A stretch of DNA of 64,000 nt from Flavobacterium sp. 83. GTDB taxonomy: Bacteria > Bacteroidota > Bacteroidia > Flavobacteriales > Flavobacteriaceae. The DNA lies in the NCBI RefSeq assembly GCF_000744835.1, contig NZ_JQMS01000001.1:2294001-2358000 (forward strand). Reading direction: 5' to 3'. The notes below the pieces were generated by a model. It ran no database searches. It was not told the DNA's origin and was given only the letters and a program-made list of their open reading frames with translations. This document shows positions 18,366-26,508 of the stretch, one piece after another. Positions within the stretch are counted from its first letter, which is position 1; every line of letters begins with the position of its first letter. The position numbers and the translations under genes are program-made.

Positions 18366-19280
18366 ATGGTTGATATCACACATAAAATAAGTACGCTCCG
18401 AACCGCAACCGCAAAGGCAACAGTTATAGTTAGCAAGCAAGAAACTATTGATGCCGTTGTAAATAATCTGGTTCCAAAAGGAAACGTACTGGAAATGGCT
18501 AAAACTGCCGGGTTATTTGCCGTGAAAAATACACATTTATCGATTCCGGATTGCCATCCTATTCCAATTGAATTTACATCGGTGGAATATGAAATCAACG
18601 AATTAAGCATCGATATTATTTTCAACGTGAAAACGGTTTACAAAACCGGAGTTGAGGTCGAGGCGATGCACGGTGCTTCCATTGTGGCACTTACGATGTA
18701 CGATATGCTGAAACCAATTGACAAAAATATCGAGATTTCGACCATTAAATTAATCAATAAAGAAGGTGGAAAATCTTCTTTCAAAAATAGATTTCCATCC
18801 GCCATTAAAGCGGCGGTTTTCGTTTGTTCCGATTCTATTTTTGCAGGAGATAAACAAGATCGTTCGGGTAAAATAATTGTCGAGAAACTGGAAATTAGCG
18901 GAGTGGAAACTACGCATTACGAAATTATACCGGATGAAATTGATATGATTCAAGAGCGGACTAAAGCTTTCGCCAAAGAAAATCAATTGATCATTTTTAC
19001 CGGTGGAACCGGGCTTTCGCCAAGAGATGTTACACCGCAAGCATTGGAACCGTTATTAGAAACCAGAATTCCGGGCATTGAGGAAGCCATACGCAATTAT
19101 GGGCAAGAACGCATGCCGTATTCCATGCTTTCCAGAACCGTTGCAGGAACTTTAGGAAATTCTTTGGTATTGGCTTTGCCGGGTTCAACCAATGGCGCAA
19201 AAGAATCTATGGATGCCATATTTCCTCATGTGCTGCATGTTTTTCATATTTTAAAAGGCAATAATCATGACACCAAATAA
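18366..19280 (+). CDS. moaCB: bifunctional MoaC-MogA/MoaB fusion protein
   Basis: This 304-residue fusion has two parts. Residues 1-150 are MoaC, the cyclic pyranopterin monophosphate synthase (MVDITHK, CHPIPIEFTSVEY, GVEVEAMHGASIVALTMYDMLK). Residues about 155-300 are a MogA/MoaB molybdopterin adenylyltransferase domain (FVCSDSIFAGDKQDRSGK, FTGGTGLSPRDVTP, LPGSTNGAKESMDAIFPH). The fusion is common in Bacteroidota and couples the second step with adenylylation. Its 3' end overlaps moaA by 14 bp. Confidence 0.93.
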   Translation: MVDITHKISTLRTATAKATVIVSKQETIDAVVNNLVPKGNVLEMAKTAGLFAVKNTHLSIPDCHPIPIEFTSVEYEINELSIDIIFNVKTVYKTGVEVEAMHGASIVALTMYDMLKPIDKNIEISTIKLINKEGGKSSFKNRFPSAIKAAVFVCSDSIFAGDKQDRSGKIIVEKLEISGVETTHYEIIPDEIDMIQERTKAFAKENQLIIFTGGTGLSPRDVTPQALEPLLETRIPGIEEAIRNYGQERMPYSMLSRTVAGTLGNSLVLALPGSTNGAKESMDAIFPHVLHVFHILKGNNHDTK

Positions 19281-20274
19281 TGCTGTTTTAACGGATGATT
19301 TTGGACGTAAACACAACTATTTGCGTATTTCCTTAATTGAAAAATGCAATTTGCGTTGTACCTATTGCATGCCGGCCGATGGAATTGTATTAAGTCCAAA
19401 AGCGAGCTTGATGACGGCTGACGAAATTCACGCCATCGCCCAAACATTCGTCAATAATGGTGTTGACAAAATAAGATTGACCGGCGGAGAACCGTTGTTA
19501 AGAAAAGATTTTCCTGAAATTATAGCCAAACTGGCTTCACTTCAAACCGAGATTTCCATCACTACAAACGGAATTCTGATTAACAAACATATAGACGTTT
19601 TAAAGCAATTTAACGTCAAGAAAATCAACTTGAGTTTAGATACTTTGGTGGCTTCAAAATTCCATTCCATTACGCTTAGAAACCAGTTTCAGAGTGTAAT
19701 TGATAATTTGCATTTGTTGCTGAACAATGATTTCAAAATCAAAGTCAATGTGGTTTTGATTAAAGGATTCAATGACGATGAAATCATTGATTTTATTAAG
19801 CTCACTCAGTTTTTGCCCATTTCGATTCGGTTTATAGAATTCATGCCTTTTGCAGGAAATGAGTGGGACAAGAGCAAAATGGTTTCTCAAAAGGAGATTC
19901 TGGATCAGGTACAACATCATTTTCAGGAATCGGATGTAGAGAAATTAGAAGACGATACAAACTTCACCGCCAGAGAATTCAAAATAAAAAACTACATGGG
20001 AAGTTTTGGTATCATCAGTTCGATAACCAATCCTTTTTGTGAGGGTTGCAATAGAATTCGCCTTACGGCCAATGGCAAAATAAAAAACTGTCTGTTCTCC
20101 AACTCCGAAACAGATTTACTGACGCCTTTCAGAAATGGCGAAGCGATAGAAGACTTGATTGCTTTTGCCATTAAAAATAAAAAGAAAGTACGCGCAGGAA
20201 TGACTACTATCGAGGATGTAAATAATCCCGCTTTGAATCAAGATAACCGCAGCATGATTGCTATTGGCGGTTAA
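19267..20274 (+). CDS. moaA: GTP 3',8-cyclase MoaA (radical SAM)
   Basis: This 335-residue enzyme begins Moco synthesis by cyclising GTP. The radical-SAM cluster motif is KCNLRCTYCMP. The second Fe-S cluster binding GTP is CEGCNRIRLTANGKIKNC (C-x2-C-x13-C). The protein ends in the conserved Gly-Gly (IAIGG) needed for activity. It closes the Moco operon, and the accessory island with the Hsp70 module begins immediately downstream. Confidence 0.95.
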   Translation: MTPNNAVLTDDFGRKHNYLRISLIEKCNLRCTYCMPADGIVLSPKASLMTADEIHAIAQTFVNNGVDKIRLTGGEPLLRKDFPEIIAKLASLQTEISITTNGILINKHIDVLKQFNVKKINLSLDTLVASKFHSITLRNQFQSVIDNLHLLLNNDFKIKVNVVLIKGFNDDEIIDFIKLTQFLPISIRFIEFMPFAGNEWDKSKMVSQKEILDQVQHHFQESDVEKLEDDTNFTAREFKIKNYMGSFGIISSITNPFCEGCNRIRLTANGKIKNCLFSNSETDLLTPFRNGEAIEDLIAFAIKNKKKVRAGMTTIEDVNNPALNQDNRSMIAIGG

Positions 20275-20329
20275 TACTACGCTTTTTTTTAGAAGCTATT
20301 TACTTCGTCTGTTCGTTTCACTCGGGTCC

Positions 20330-20475
20330 GTTATTCGTTACAACCCATTTGGTCTCCAACCCTTTTTCTAGGTGCTGGCAGGAGCTTCCTGCGATCGCTC
20401 TGTCACCACCAGAAAAAGTGGTTTTCTACCTGCATGGGGTTTTCACTGCTACCGGGGCTAGGGATTTTGTAGAAA
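20330..20475. repeat. GC-rich REP-like repeat downstream of moaA
   Basis: This block is markedly more GC-rich than its surroundings. It has a hairpin GCAGGA/TCCTGC (20378-20392), the palindrome GCGATCGC (20391-20398), a small CCAC/GTGG hairpin, and CACTGCTAC (20444-20452), the inverse of the TAGCAGTG core in the element at 7821. It has no coding potential and marks the left edge of the island. Confidence 0.55.
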
Positions 20476-20523
20476 AAATAACGTGAATGAGGTTTCCCGT
20501 AAAGTTTACAATTAAGAAGGTAT

Positions 20524-20531
20524 TATTTTTG
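20524..20531 (+). promoter_or_regulatory. -7 promoter box of the Hsp70 module
   Basis: TATTTTTG fits TAnnTTTG and lies 42 bp ahead of the ATG at 20573, with no good -33 TTG in place. The next three genes are close (19, 16 and 11 bp gaps), so one promoter could serve all four. Confidence 0.45.
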
Positions 20532-20572
20532 AAAATGAATTAATTGTCAAAAACTATAAAACGAATAAGTAA

Positions 20573-22177
20573 ATGCAATACATCAACCCAATTGAAATAT
20601 TAGGATTATCAAATGCTAGAGACGCAACGAGTATTGATAATGAAATTGTAAAAAAGGCTAAACGAAAACTATTTGCCGACATTGACTTATCGGACAACGG
20701 ACATTTTGAATATTGCGGGCTTGAACTAACAAAAGGCGACTGTGAAAAAGCAATTGATGAGCTTGCAAATAATGACTTGAAAGAGTTTTATTTGTATTTG
20801 GCTTCAAACAAAAAACTCAATAATTTTTTAGTGAATGGTAATGATGAAGTTTTTACAAACTTCAAACAAGATAGTATTTTTAAACTGCCAGAGTTTATAA
20901 AATTTATAAGCCCATATTTTGCGCCAAAATTTGACAAAGCATTATTATCAGCTTTTGAAAACAAAAGTGTGGAACAAACAAAAGCCATTTTAAATACTTC
21001 TATCTTAATTTCAAATGCGGATATAAATATTGCCTACAAGAATGTTTCAATTAATATTCAAAATAAGATTTCAGAAATAGATGAAATTACAAAAGATATT
21101 AAAAATGAAGAAAGCATCTATGATGATTCAGATATAGAAGACGTTTTAGATATCGTAAAAGAACATTTTCCTTCACAAGTAATAAATAGTTTACCTCTAT
21201 ACTTTCAAAGTCAAATTTTAAAAATTGCAAAGTCAATAAACTTTCTACAGCTAGCTATTTGGGATGCTTTTGATAACTCACAAGTTCCAAATGACTTGTT
21301 AGAATACCTCTTAACACTAAATATTGGAGGCTTAGACAAACCAACATTTGAAAGCAATTTTAAAATTGTAAAAAGGAAAAATGACGAAAGAATTGAACAA
21401 GCGAAAAATGCGCCATTACTGAAAAAATGGGCAAACTTACTTCTAGATTTAAGAAAATTAATTACAGAAGTTGACAACAAAACAATAACTTCTATATTAG
21501 TTCAAGAAAGAATTAATAGTATACTCAATATTACTGAATTAAATGCTTTACCTCCTTTTGCAAATGAAATTAGAACTCAAATAGGTTATTCTATTAGAAG
21601 CCTATCAATTGCAATATGGAATAAGCAAAGCGATATAAAAAGTGCATTAGCTGCTATTAATCTGGCTATACAAATTAATGTAAATGAAGAGGTAAGTGAA
21701 AAATTTAGGCAAGACCAAGCCGAACTATTCGAAATTGAAAAAAAATTTAAAGGAGTTTTAGTTTGTCATTTTTGTGACAAGAATGCGCCAAATGAAGGCA
21801 GTAAAATAATTAAAACAATTTATAAAGAAACCTATAGAAGCTACATTCCAAGAAAAGTTCAATTTTCTTATTTGAATGTTGATATTCCACGTTGTGCGTC
21901 CTGTAGTACGATTCATTCAAATGGGAATACTAAGTATTATTTGTTTTTGTTTGGAGGAATTGTACTAGGTGCGATAATCGGTGCTATGATTGATGAACAT
22001 TTTTTTATTGGAGGAATTATAGGATTTATTTTTGGCTTTGTTGCGGGAAATCTTATGGAAAGCGCAACATCAAATAAAGAAGGAGTAAAAGAGGCATCCG
22101 ATTCCACATTATACAACCACCCATTATTAATAGAAAGAATGAAACAAGGATGGTCATTTTCAAAACCAAGCGCGTAA
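20573..22177 (+). CDS. degenerate J-domain-like membrane protein with zinc ribbon, Hsp70 module
   Basis: I know no named family for this 534-residue protein. The first 65 residues resemble a J domain (NPIEILGLSNA, a helix rich in Lys/Arg, then an acidic helix), but the HPD tripeptide is absent; the corresponding loop reads DIDLSDNGHFEY. Residues 70-400 are predominantly alpha-helical and charged. About 400-445 is a zinc-ribbon-like part with CHFCDK and CASC. Next come two glycine-zipper hydrophobic segments (about 465-505), then a charged tail, which suggests inner-membrane anchoring. It is the first gene of the module and is followed by a GrpE-like gene and Hsp70. A membrane-tethered cochaperone or adaptor is inferred. 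Confidence 0.6.
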   Translation: MQYINPIEILGLSNARDATSIDNEIVKKAKRKLFADIDLSDNGHFEYCGLELTKGDCEKAIDELANNDLKEFYLYLASNKKLNNFLVNGNDEVFTNFKQDSIFKLPEFIKFISPYFAPKFDKALLSAFENKSVEQTKAILNTSILISNADINIAYKNVSINIQNKISEIDEITKDIKNEESIYDDSDIEDVLDIVKEHFPSQVINSLPLYFQSQILKIAKSINFLQLAIWDAFDNSQVPNDLLEYLLTLNIGGLDKPTFESNFKIVKRKNDERIEQAKNAPLLKKWANLLLDLRKLITEVDNKTITSILVQERINSILNITELNALPPFANEIRTQIGYSIRSLSIAIWNKQSDIKSALAAINLAIQINVNEEVSEKFRQDQAELFEIEKKFKGVLVCHFCDKNAPNEGSKIIKTIYKETYRSYIPRKVQFSYLNVDIPRCASCSTIHSNGNTKYYLFLFGGIVLGAIIGAMIDEHFFIGGIIGFIFGFVAGNLMESATSNKEGVKEASDSTLYNHPLLIERMKQGWSFSKPSA

Positions 22178-22196
22178 AACTTAAATAAAAAATCAA

Positions 22197-22580
22197 ATGC
22201 AAGAAATAAAAAAAGTTACAGTAAAAGTTCCTCAGGCTTACCTTGATTTAATGAATCAAATATTTGAAATTGAAAAAAAGACTTTAAATCTAAAAGAAGA
22301 AAACTCAATTCAACGCAACATTAATAAAATTAATGGTTTATTAGAAGACGGTATTTTTAATGATGTGGGATTATCTTCTTATAACCCGTTAGGTGAAAAT
22401 TATTCTGATACTAGAACTGACTGTGAAGCAACAATTTCTGGTACAAGTATTGAAAATCTTGAAATTGTAGAGGTAATTAAACCAATTATTTTTTACACTT
22501 ACAAAGAAAATGGAAATGTTATGAAAATAATTGCACAGCCAGCGGTAGTGATAGTTCAATCAAAAAATATTCATAAATAA
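22197..22580 (+). CDS. small GrpE-like protein, candidate nucleotide exchange factor
   Basis: This 127-residue protein has an N-terminal charged helix (about 10-45, coiled-coil-like) and a beta-rich C-terminal half. The latter contains NPLGENYSDTRTDCEA, then LEIVEVIKP, NGNVMKIIAQPAVVIV. This follows the order of GrpE beta-wing motifs (FDP..HEAV, then VVEVL...G, then RPAxVxV), though similarity is weak and the long GrpE helix is shortened. Lying 16 bp before an Hsp70 gene and after a J-like gene, it completes a J/GrpE/Hsp70 set. The reading is mine, from motif order and context; a structure prediction would decide. Confidence 0.5.
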   Translation: MQEIKKVTVKVPQAYLDLMNQIFEIEKKTLNLKEENSIQRNINKINGLLEDGIFNDVGLSSYNPLGENYSDTRTDCEATISGTSIENLEIVEVIKPIIFYTYKENGNVMKIIAQPAVVIVQSKNIHK

Positions 22581-22596
22581 ATAGACTCAAATAATT

Positions 22597-25086
22597 ATGG
22601 AAAATACAATTAATTACGGAATTGATTTAGGCACAACCAATAGTGCTATTGCTAAATTTATAAAAGGTGAAGTTATCATCTTTTCAAATCCCCAAGATTA
22701 TGGCAGAAACACCTTACCGTCAGTCGTATCTTATAAGAAAGATAAAATTACGGTTGGAAACAAAGCCAAAGAGTTTTTAGAAAAAGACCCGAAAAGTGTT
22801 GTTGGTGTTTTTAAAAGAAAAATGGGTACATCAGAAAGTTTTAAAATAAAATCTATAAACGAATCCAAAACACCTATTGAATTATCAACTCAAGTTTTGA
22901 AAGAGCTAAAAACTTTTGTTAATACTGGCGATAATTTAGACGCAGTTGTAATTACAATTCCAGCATCATTTGATACCATTCAATCAAACGCAACAAAAGA
23001 AGCAGGAATACAAGCAGGATTTAAACAAGTCGTTTTATTGCAAGAACCTATTGCGGCAAGTTTGGCTTATGCTAATATGAAGAAAGAAAGAGAGCTGCAG
23101 GATGGGCAATGGATGGTTTATGATTTAGGAGGGGGAACTTTTGACGTAGCCTTGATTAAAATAAAAGACGGCGAAATGAAAGTTTTAGACCATGAAGGTG
23201 ATAACTTTTTAGGTGGTGCCGACTTTGATAATATGATAGTGGAGAAATTAGTTATTCCGAAAATTTGTGAAAAATTTAATTTCTCAAATTTAGAAGACGA
23301 TATGAAAAGCGCATCAGGTAAATTCAATGCAAAATATTATGTATTATTGCGTAGAGCTGAAGAAGCGAAAATTACATTATCATCAAAAACATCAGCAGAA
23401 ATTGTTGTGGATGGATTTGAAGATGAAGATGGTAATGAGGTTGATATGGAAATTATTATAACTCGTTCCGAATTTAACGAATTGATAAGACCAAATATTG
23501 ATGGAACAATTGAAATGATTAAACAAATCCTTACAAGAAATTCTTTAAATCCATCAGACCTTCAGTTCACTTTAATGGTTGGTGGTTCTACATATATTCC
23601 TTACGTCCGTAGCCGTGTAGAAGAAGTCTTGCAAATTCCAGTCAATTGTGAAATTGACCCAACTACCGCAGTTGCTATTGGTGCTGCATATTATTCTGCA
23701 ACAAAAGCCAAAGAATTAGAGAAAACTGATGCCAAAGCTAAAACAAGTATTTCTATAAAAACTGCTTACAACAAAGCTTCAAAAGAAAAGGATGAATTAT
23801 TTTCTGCGAGAGTTACAGGTGTAATTGATGGATTATCATACAGAATTACAAGGCAAGACGGTGGTTTTGATAGTGGTATAAAAAAATTATCAGAGAGAAT
23901 CAGTGAAGATTTACCATTAGTTGATGGAGCATTTAATTTCTTTTCCCTTGTGGTATATGATGGTCAAAATAATATTATCGCAACTGACATTGAACCAATC
24001 GGGATTAATAGTGGTTTTGGGATTAGTGGACAACCGATACCAGAGGATATTTGTTTAGAGGTTGATGATTATGATAACCCAGGTAAAACAAGGTTGCAAT
24101 TAATATTTCAGAAAAATACAATATTACCTTCAAAAAAAACACTTACATTCCCTTTAAATAAAACGATAATAAAAGGGACTGAAGACGAAGTAATAAATGT
24201 TAATCTTTTAGAAGGGTCTCATTTGGCTTTGCCTGAAGCAAATAAAGGTATTGGGTTTATGTTTATTACTGGTAAAAATTTAAAACGGGATATAAGCAAA
24301 GGTTCTGATATTGAAATAACTGTTACTATTTCAGAATCACGAGACTTAACTATATCTGCTTACCTAAATATGGCAGACCAAGAATTTAAGCAAACTTTCA
24401 ATCCTAAAGAAAGACATATTCCAGTTGATTTTTTAAAAGAACAAGTTGAAGATTTATCGGAAAAGTTAGAAAGTGAAATACAAGAAGCTACAGATAAAGA
24501 AGATTATGAGACGGCAAGTACTTTGAGTAAACTAAAGAAAGAAATGGAAACCGTAAGTATTGAAACAGAATCTTTAACGAGTGATGACGTTACAGATAAA
24601 CGATACCAATTGGAAGATAAAAAAAGAAAAATCGCTCAAGAAATTGATAGTGCAACAAAAAATAAAAGAATTCAGCAAGTAAAAACACATTATTTTGAGA
24701 TAAAAGATGAGTGTAAAATTATGTTAGATGAAAATGGCAATGACCATGAGAGAAAAACATTTAATGATATTGTGGCTCAGGAAAATATCTTTTTTGCTAC
24801 AAACAGTCCAATAAAAATTCAAGAGAAATCAGATGAAATACGTAGCATTATGTCCCGCATACGCTGGAGAACTCCAGATTTTTTAACAGATATTTTCCAA
24901 TGGTGTAAAAACAATCAAACTAGAATGAACGACCAAGCGCAATCAAAAAGTTTGATAGATGCGGGAAATTTTGCAGTTGAGAGTAGTAATTGGGAACGAC
25001 TGTCTGAAATAAATAGTGGTTTATTAAATCTACTTCCTAAAGGTGCAGAAAAAGAGGCAACAACTAGAATTGGTTTTGGACTTTAA
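22597..25086 (+). CDS. Hsp70/DnaK-family chaperone with long C-terminal helical domain
   Basis: At 829 residues this is about 190 longer than DnaK. The actin-like ATPase domain (1-370) is complete: GIDLGTTNSAIAKF, VVITIPASFD, LQEPIAASLAYA, YDLGGGTFDVALIKI and LMVGGSTYIPYVRSRV. A diverged region (about 385-560) precedes a DnaK-like substrate-binding beta unit with GSDIEITVTISESRDLTISAYL. After about residue 610 is a long charged helical tail with LKEQVEDLSEKLESEI, different from the DnaK lid. No EEVD-like or DnaK-type end is seen. It is not the housekeeping DnaK, since its neighbours are unusual cochaperones. The client is unknown. Confidence 0.88.
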   Translation: MENTINYGIDLGTTNSAIAKFIKGEVIIFSNPQDYGRNTLPSVVSYKKDKITVGNKAKEFLEKDPKSVVGVFKRKMGTSESFKIKSINESKTPIELSTQVLKELKTFVNTGDNLDAVVITIPASFDTIQSNATKEAGIQAGFKQVVLLQEPIAASLAYANMKKERELQDGQWMVYDLGGGTFDVALIKIKDGEMKVLDHEGDNFLGGADFDNMIVEKLVIPKICEKFNFSNLEDDMKSASGKFNAKYYVLLRRAEEAKITLSSKTSAEIVVDGFEDEDGNEVDMEIIITRSEFNELIRPNIDGTIEMIKQILTRNSLNPSDLQFTLMVGGSTYIPYVRSRVEEVLQIPVNCEIDPTTAVAIGAAYYSATKAKELEKTDAKAKTSISIKTAYNKASKEKDELFSARVTGVIDGLSYRITRQDGGFDSGIKKLSERISEDLPLVDGAFNFFSLVVYDGQNNIIATDIEPIGINSGFGISGQPIPEDICLEVDDYDNPGKTRLQLIFQKNTILPSKKTLTFPLNKTIIKGTEDEVINVNLLEGSHLALPEANKGIGFMFITGKNLKRDISKGSDIEITVTISESRDLTISAYLNMADQEFKQTFNPKERHIPVDFLKEQVEDLSEKLESEIQEATDKEDYETASTLSKLKKEMETVSIETESLTSDDVTDKRYQLEDKKRKIAQEIDSATKNKRIQQVKTHYFEIKDECKIMLDENGNDHERKTFNDIVAQENIFFATNSPIKIQEKSDEIRSIMSRIRWRTPDFLTDIFQWCKNNQTRMNDQAQSKSLIDAGNFAVESSNWERLSEINSGLLNLLPKGAEKEATTRIGFGL

Positions 25087-25097
25087 AAATAAGTAAA

Positions 25098-25553
25098 ATG
25101 AAAAATTTAGATTTTAAAAATTTCCTTTTCAAGTCAGCTGTGATGGCTATGGCTTGTGATGGAGATATTGCGGACGAAGAAGTTATTGAAATAAAAAAAA
25201 TAGTAGCTAATGAAATTTATTTTTTGGGCTACGATTTTGAAGAACCTTTAAAAGTCAATATTGATAATATAAAGGTTAATGGGAGAAATGCCATTAACCT
25301 TTATTTGCAGGAAATTGTATCGAACGACTTAAATGAACATCAAGAACTTTTAATTATTGAAATACTTTTAAGAGTTATTCAAGCAGATGGAAAAGTTGAA
25401 GAAAGTGAATCAAAGTTTTTACAAATGGTAAAATCTAAGCTCAAAGTTGACGAACAGACTTTGATAATAAAATTCCCTCAGCAGATTGAAGTTTTAATGG
25501 ACTTTAATAATTATGGATTACATGAAGAATTTACAAATGATATTTCAATCTAA
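25098..25553 (+). CDS. TerB-like acidic helical protein, Hsp70 module
   Basis: This 151-residue all-helical protein carries the TerB pattern twice: MACDGDIADEEVIEIKKIV at the start and VIQADGKVEESESKFLQMVK near residue 100. These are two acidic, metal-binding-like helix-loop-helix segments, as in the tellurite-resistance TerB domain and the TerB part of the membrane J-protein DjlA. It is 11 bp after the Hsp70 gene. No tellurite genes are near, so the link is probably to chaperone or membrane stress function. Confidence 0.65.
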   Translation: MKNLDFKNFLFKSAVMAMACDGDIADEEVIEIKKIVANEIYFLGYDFEEPLKVNIDNIKVNGRNAINLYLQEIVSNDLNEHQELLIIEILLRVIQADGKVEESESKFLQMVKSKLKVDEQTLIIKFPQQIEVLMDFNNYGLHEEFTNDISI

Positions 25554-25603
25554 TGCTACAAGTAGGACTCCCCGATTACTATGGTTTAAGCAAATAATAA
25601 TTC

Positions 25604-25633
25604 ACCGCTACCGCACGAATCCTTTCGTGTGGT
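25604..25633 (+). repeat. REP hairpin copy 1
   Basis: Stem CCGCACGAA/TTCGTGTGG (9 bp, one G-T) with loop TCCT at 25611-25632, preceded by ACCGCTA. This is the left-most of four copies around the RAYT gene. Confidence 0.8.
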
Positions 25634-25640
25634 TTCTATT

Positions 25641-25686
25641 GAAAATGTCATTATGAAAAAAAATCGTAATTCCTAGCCCTGATGGT
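25641..25686 (+). repeat. 46-bp direct repeat, copy A
   Basis: GAAAATGTCATTATGAAAA, then TCGTAATTCCTAGCCCTGATGGT, repeated at 27135-27180 with three or four differences. The two copies bracket the UDG-like gene and the RAYT gene, so this could be a duplicated repeat unit or ends of an element of about 1.5 kb. Confidence 0.7.
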
Positions 25687-25698
25687 CGAATTATTTCC

Positions 25699-25752
25699 CC
25701 GCTGCCGCACGAATCCTTTCGTGTGGTTCGTGTAAATTAAAACTAAACTTGT
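25699..25752 (+). repeat. REP hairpin copy 2 with conserved tail
   Basis: CCGCTG precedes the hairpin CCGCACGAA-TCCT-TTCGTGTGG (25705-25726), then a tail GTGTAAATTAAAACTAAACT that is shared with copy 3. Confidence 0.8.
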
Positions 25753-25769
25753 AAATTAAATTAAATTAA

Positions 25770-26411
25770 ATGATAAAAATAATTGATGGAAAAATTGATG
25801 AGAATCAATATGACAGTTCATTGTGTAAAATTCTATGGATTTTGAAAGAAGCAAATGTCTCTCAAGAAGACAAAGACAAAGAGATAGATGTATGTGCGGG
25901 CTTTCGCGAAGATTGGCATATGAAAAATGCTTTATCTGTTCCAACATTTAGAAAAATGATATATGCAACTTATGGTATTTTGAATCCAAGTGTTGAGTGG
26001 CAAAATGTGCCATTTGCTAACGAAGAAGCTTATGAGGTTGTTAAAAAAATTGCCTACATCAATATTAACAAATATCCCGCAAGCTCATTGTCTAATGACG
26101 TGGATATAAAAAAAGCGTACGATGATAATAAGGAAGATCTTATAAAACAAATAGCTGATTTAAACCCTAATATAATAATATTCGGAAATACACTTAAGTA
26201 TTTTGAGTTTGAAGATTTAGACAAAATTGGATGGAGTATTTCAAATACAGAAAAAAAATATGTTGATGATAGTACTCATAACACAGCGTTTTATGAGGTT
26301 TCTTCTGATAAACTATGTATTAATGCTTATCATCCGTCCTATCCCAAAATAGCAGACAAAGTCTATTGGGATGAAATGAGAAAAGCATTTACTATTTGGA
26401 AAGCAAACTAG
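25770..26411 (+). CDS. uracil-DNA-glycosylase-fold-like protein of unknown function
   Basis: I do not recognise a named family for this 213-residue protein. It has an N-terminal strand-loop ILWILKEANVSQED, where the UDG superfamily has its catalytic motif A, and a C-terminal INAYHPSYP, which matches the motif B His-Pro-Ser of that superfamily. Between them are an aromatic-rich region (YATYGI, AYININK) and PNIIIFGNTLKYFE, the third-strand motif. The usual catalytic Asp or Asn after motif A is not certain, so it may not be an active glycosylase. It lies alone between two REP copies and a RAYT gene. Similar stand-alone proteins exist in accessory regions. Function unassigned. Confidence 0.45.
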   Translation: MIKIIDGKIDENQYDSSLCKILWILKEANVSQEDKDKEIDVCAGFREDWHMKNALSVPTFRKMIYATYGILNPSVEWQNVPFANEEAYEVVKKIAYININKYPASSLSNDVDIKKAYDDNKEDLIKQIADLNPNIIIFGNTLKYFEFEDLDKIGWSISNTEKKYVDDSTHNTAFYEVSSDKLCINAYHPSYPKIADKVYWDEMRKAFTIWKAN

Positions 26412-26427
26412 TATTGCCCTCGCTATC

Positions 26428-26481
26428 CCCCGCTACCGCACGAATCCTTTCGTGTGGTTCGTGTAAATTAAAACTAAACTT
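26428..26481 (+). repeat. REP hairpin copy 3 with conserved tail, just upstream of the RAYT gene
   Basis: CCCCGCTA, the hairpin CCGCACGAA-TCCT-TTCGTGTGG (26436-26457), and the same tail as copy 2 (GTGTAAATTAAAACTAAACT). It is 27 bp before the transposase ATG. Confidence 0.85.
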
Positions 26482-26508
26482 TCTATATTAATCTAAAAAA
26501 CAGTAACT

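Noticed and set aside
22197..22580. The 127-residue protein as an antitoxin
   Set aside because: No toxin-like partner or DNA-binding motif; its context and motif order point to a GrpE-like role.
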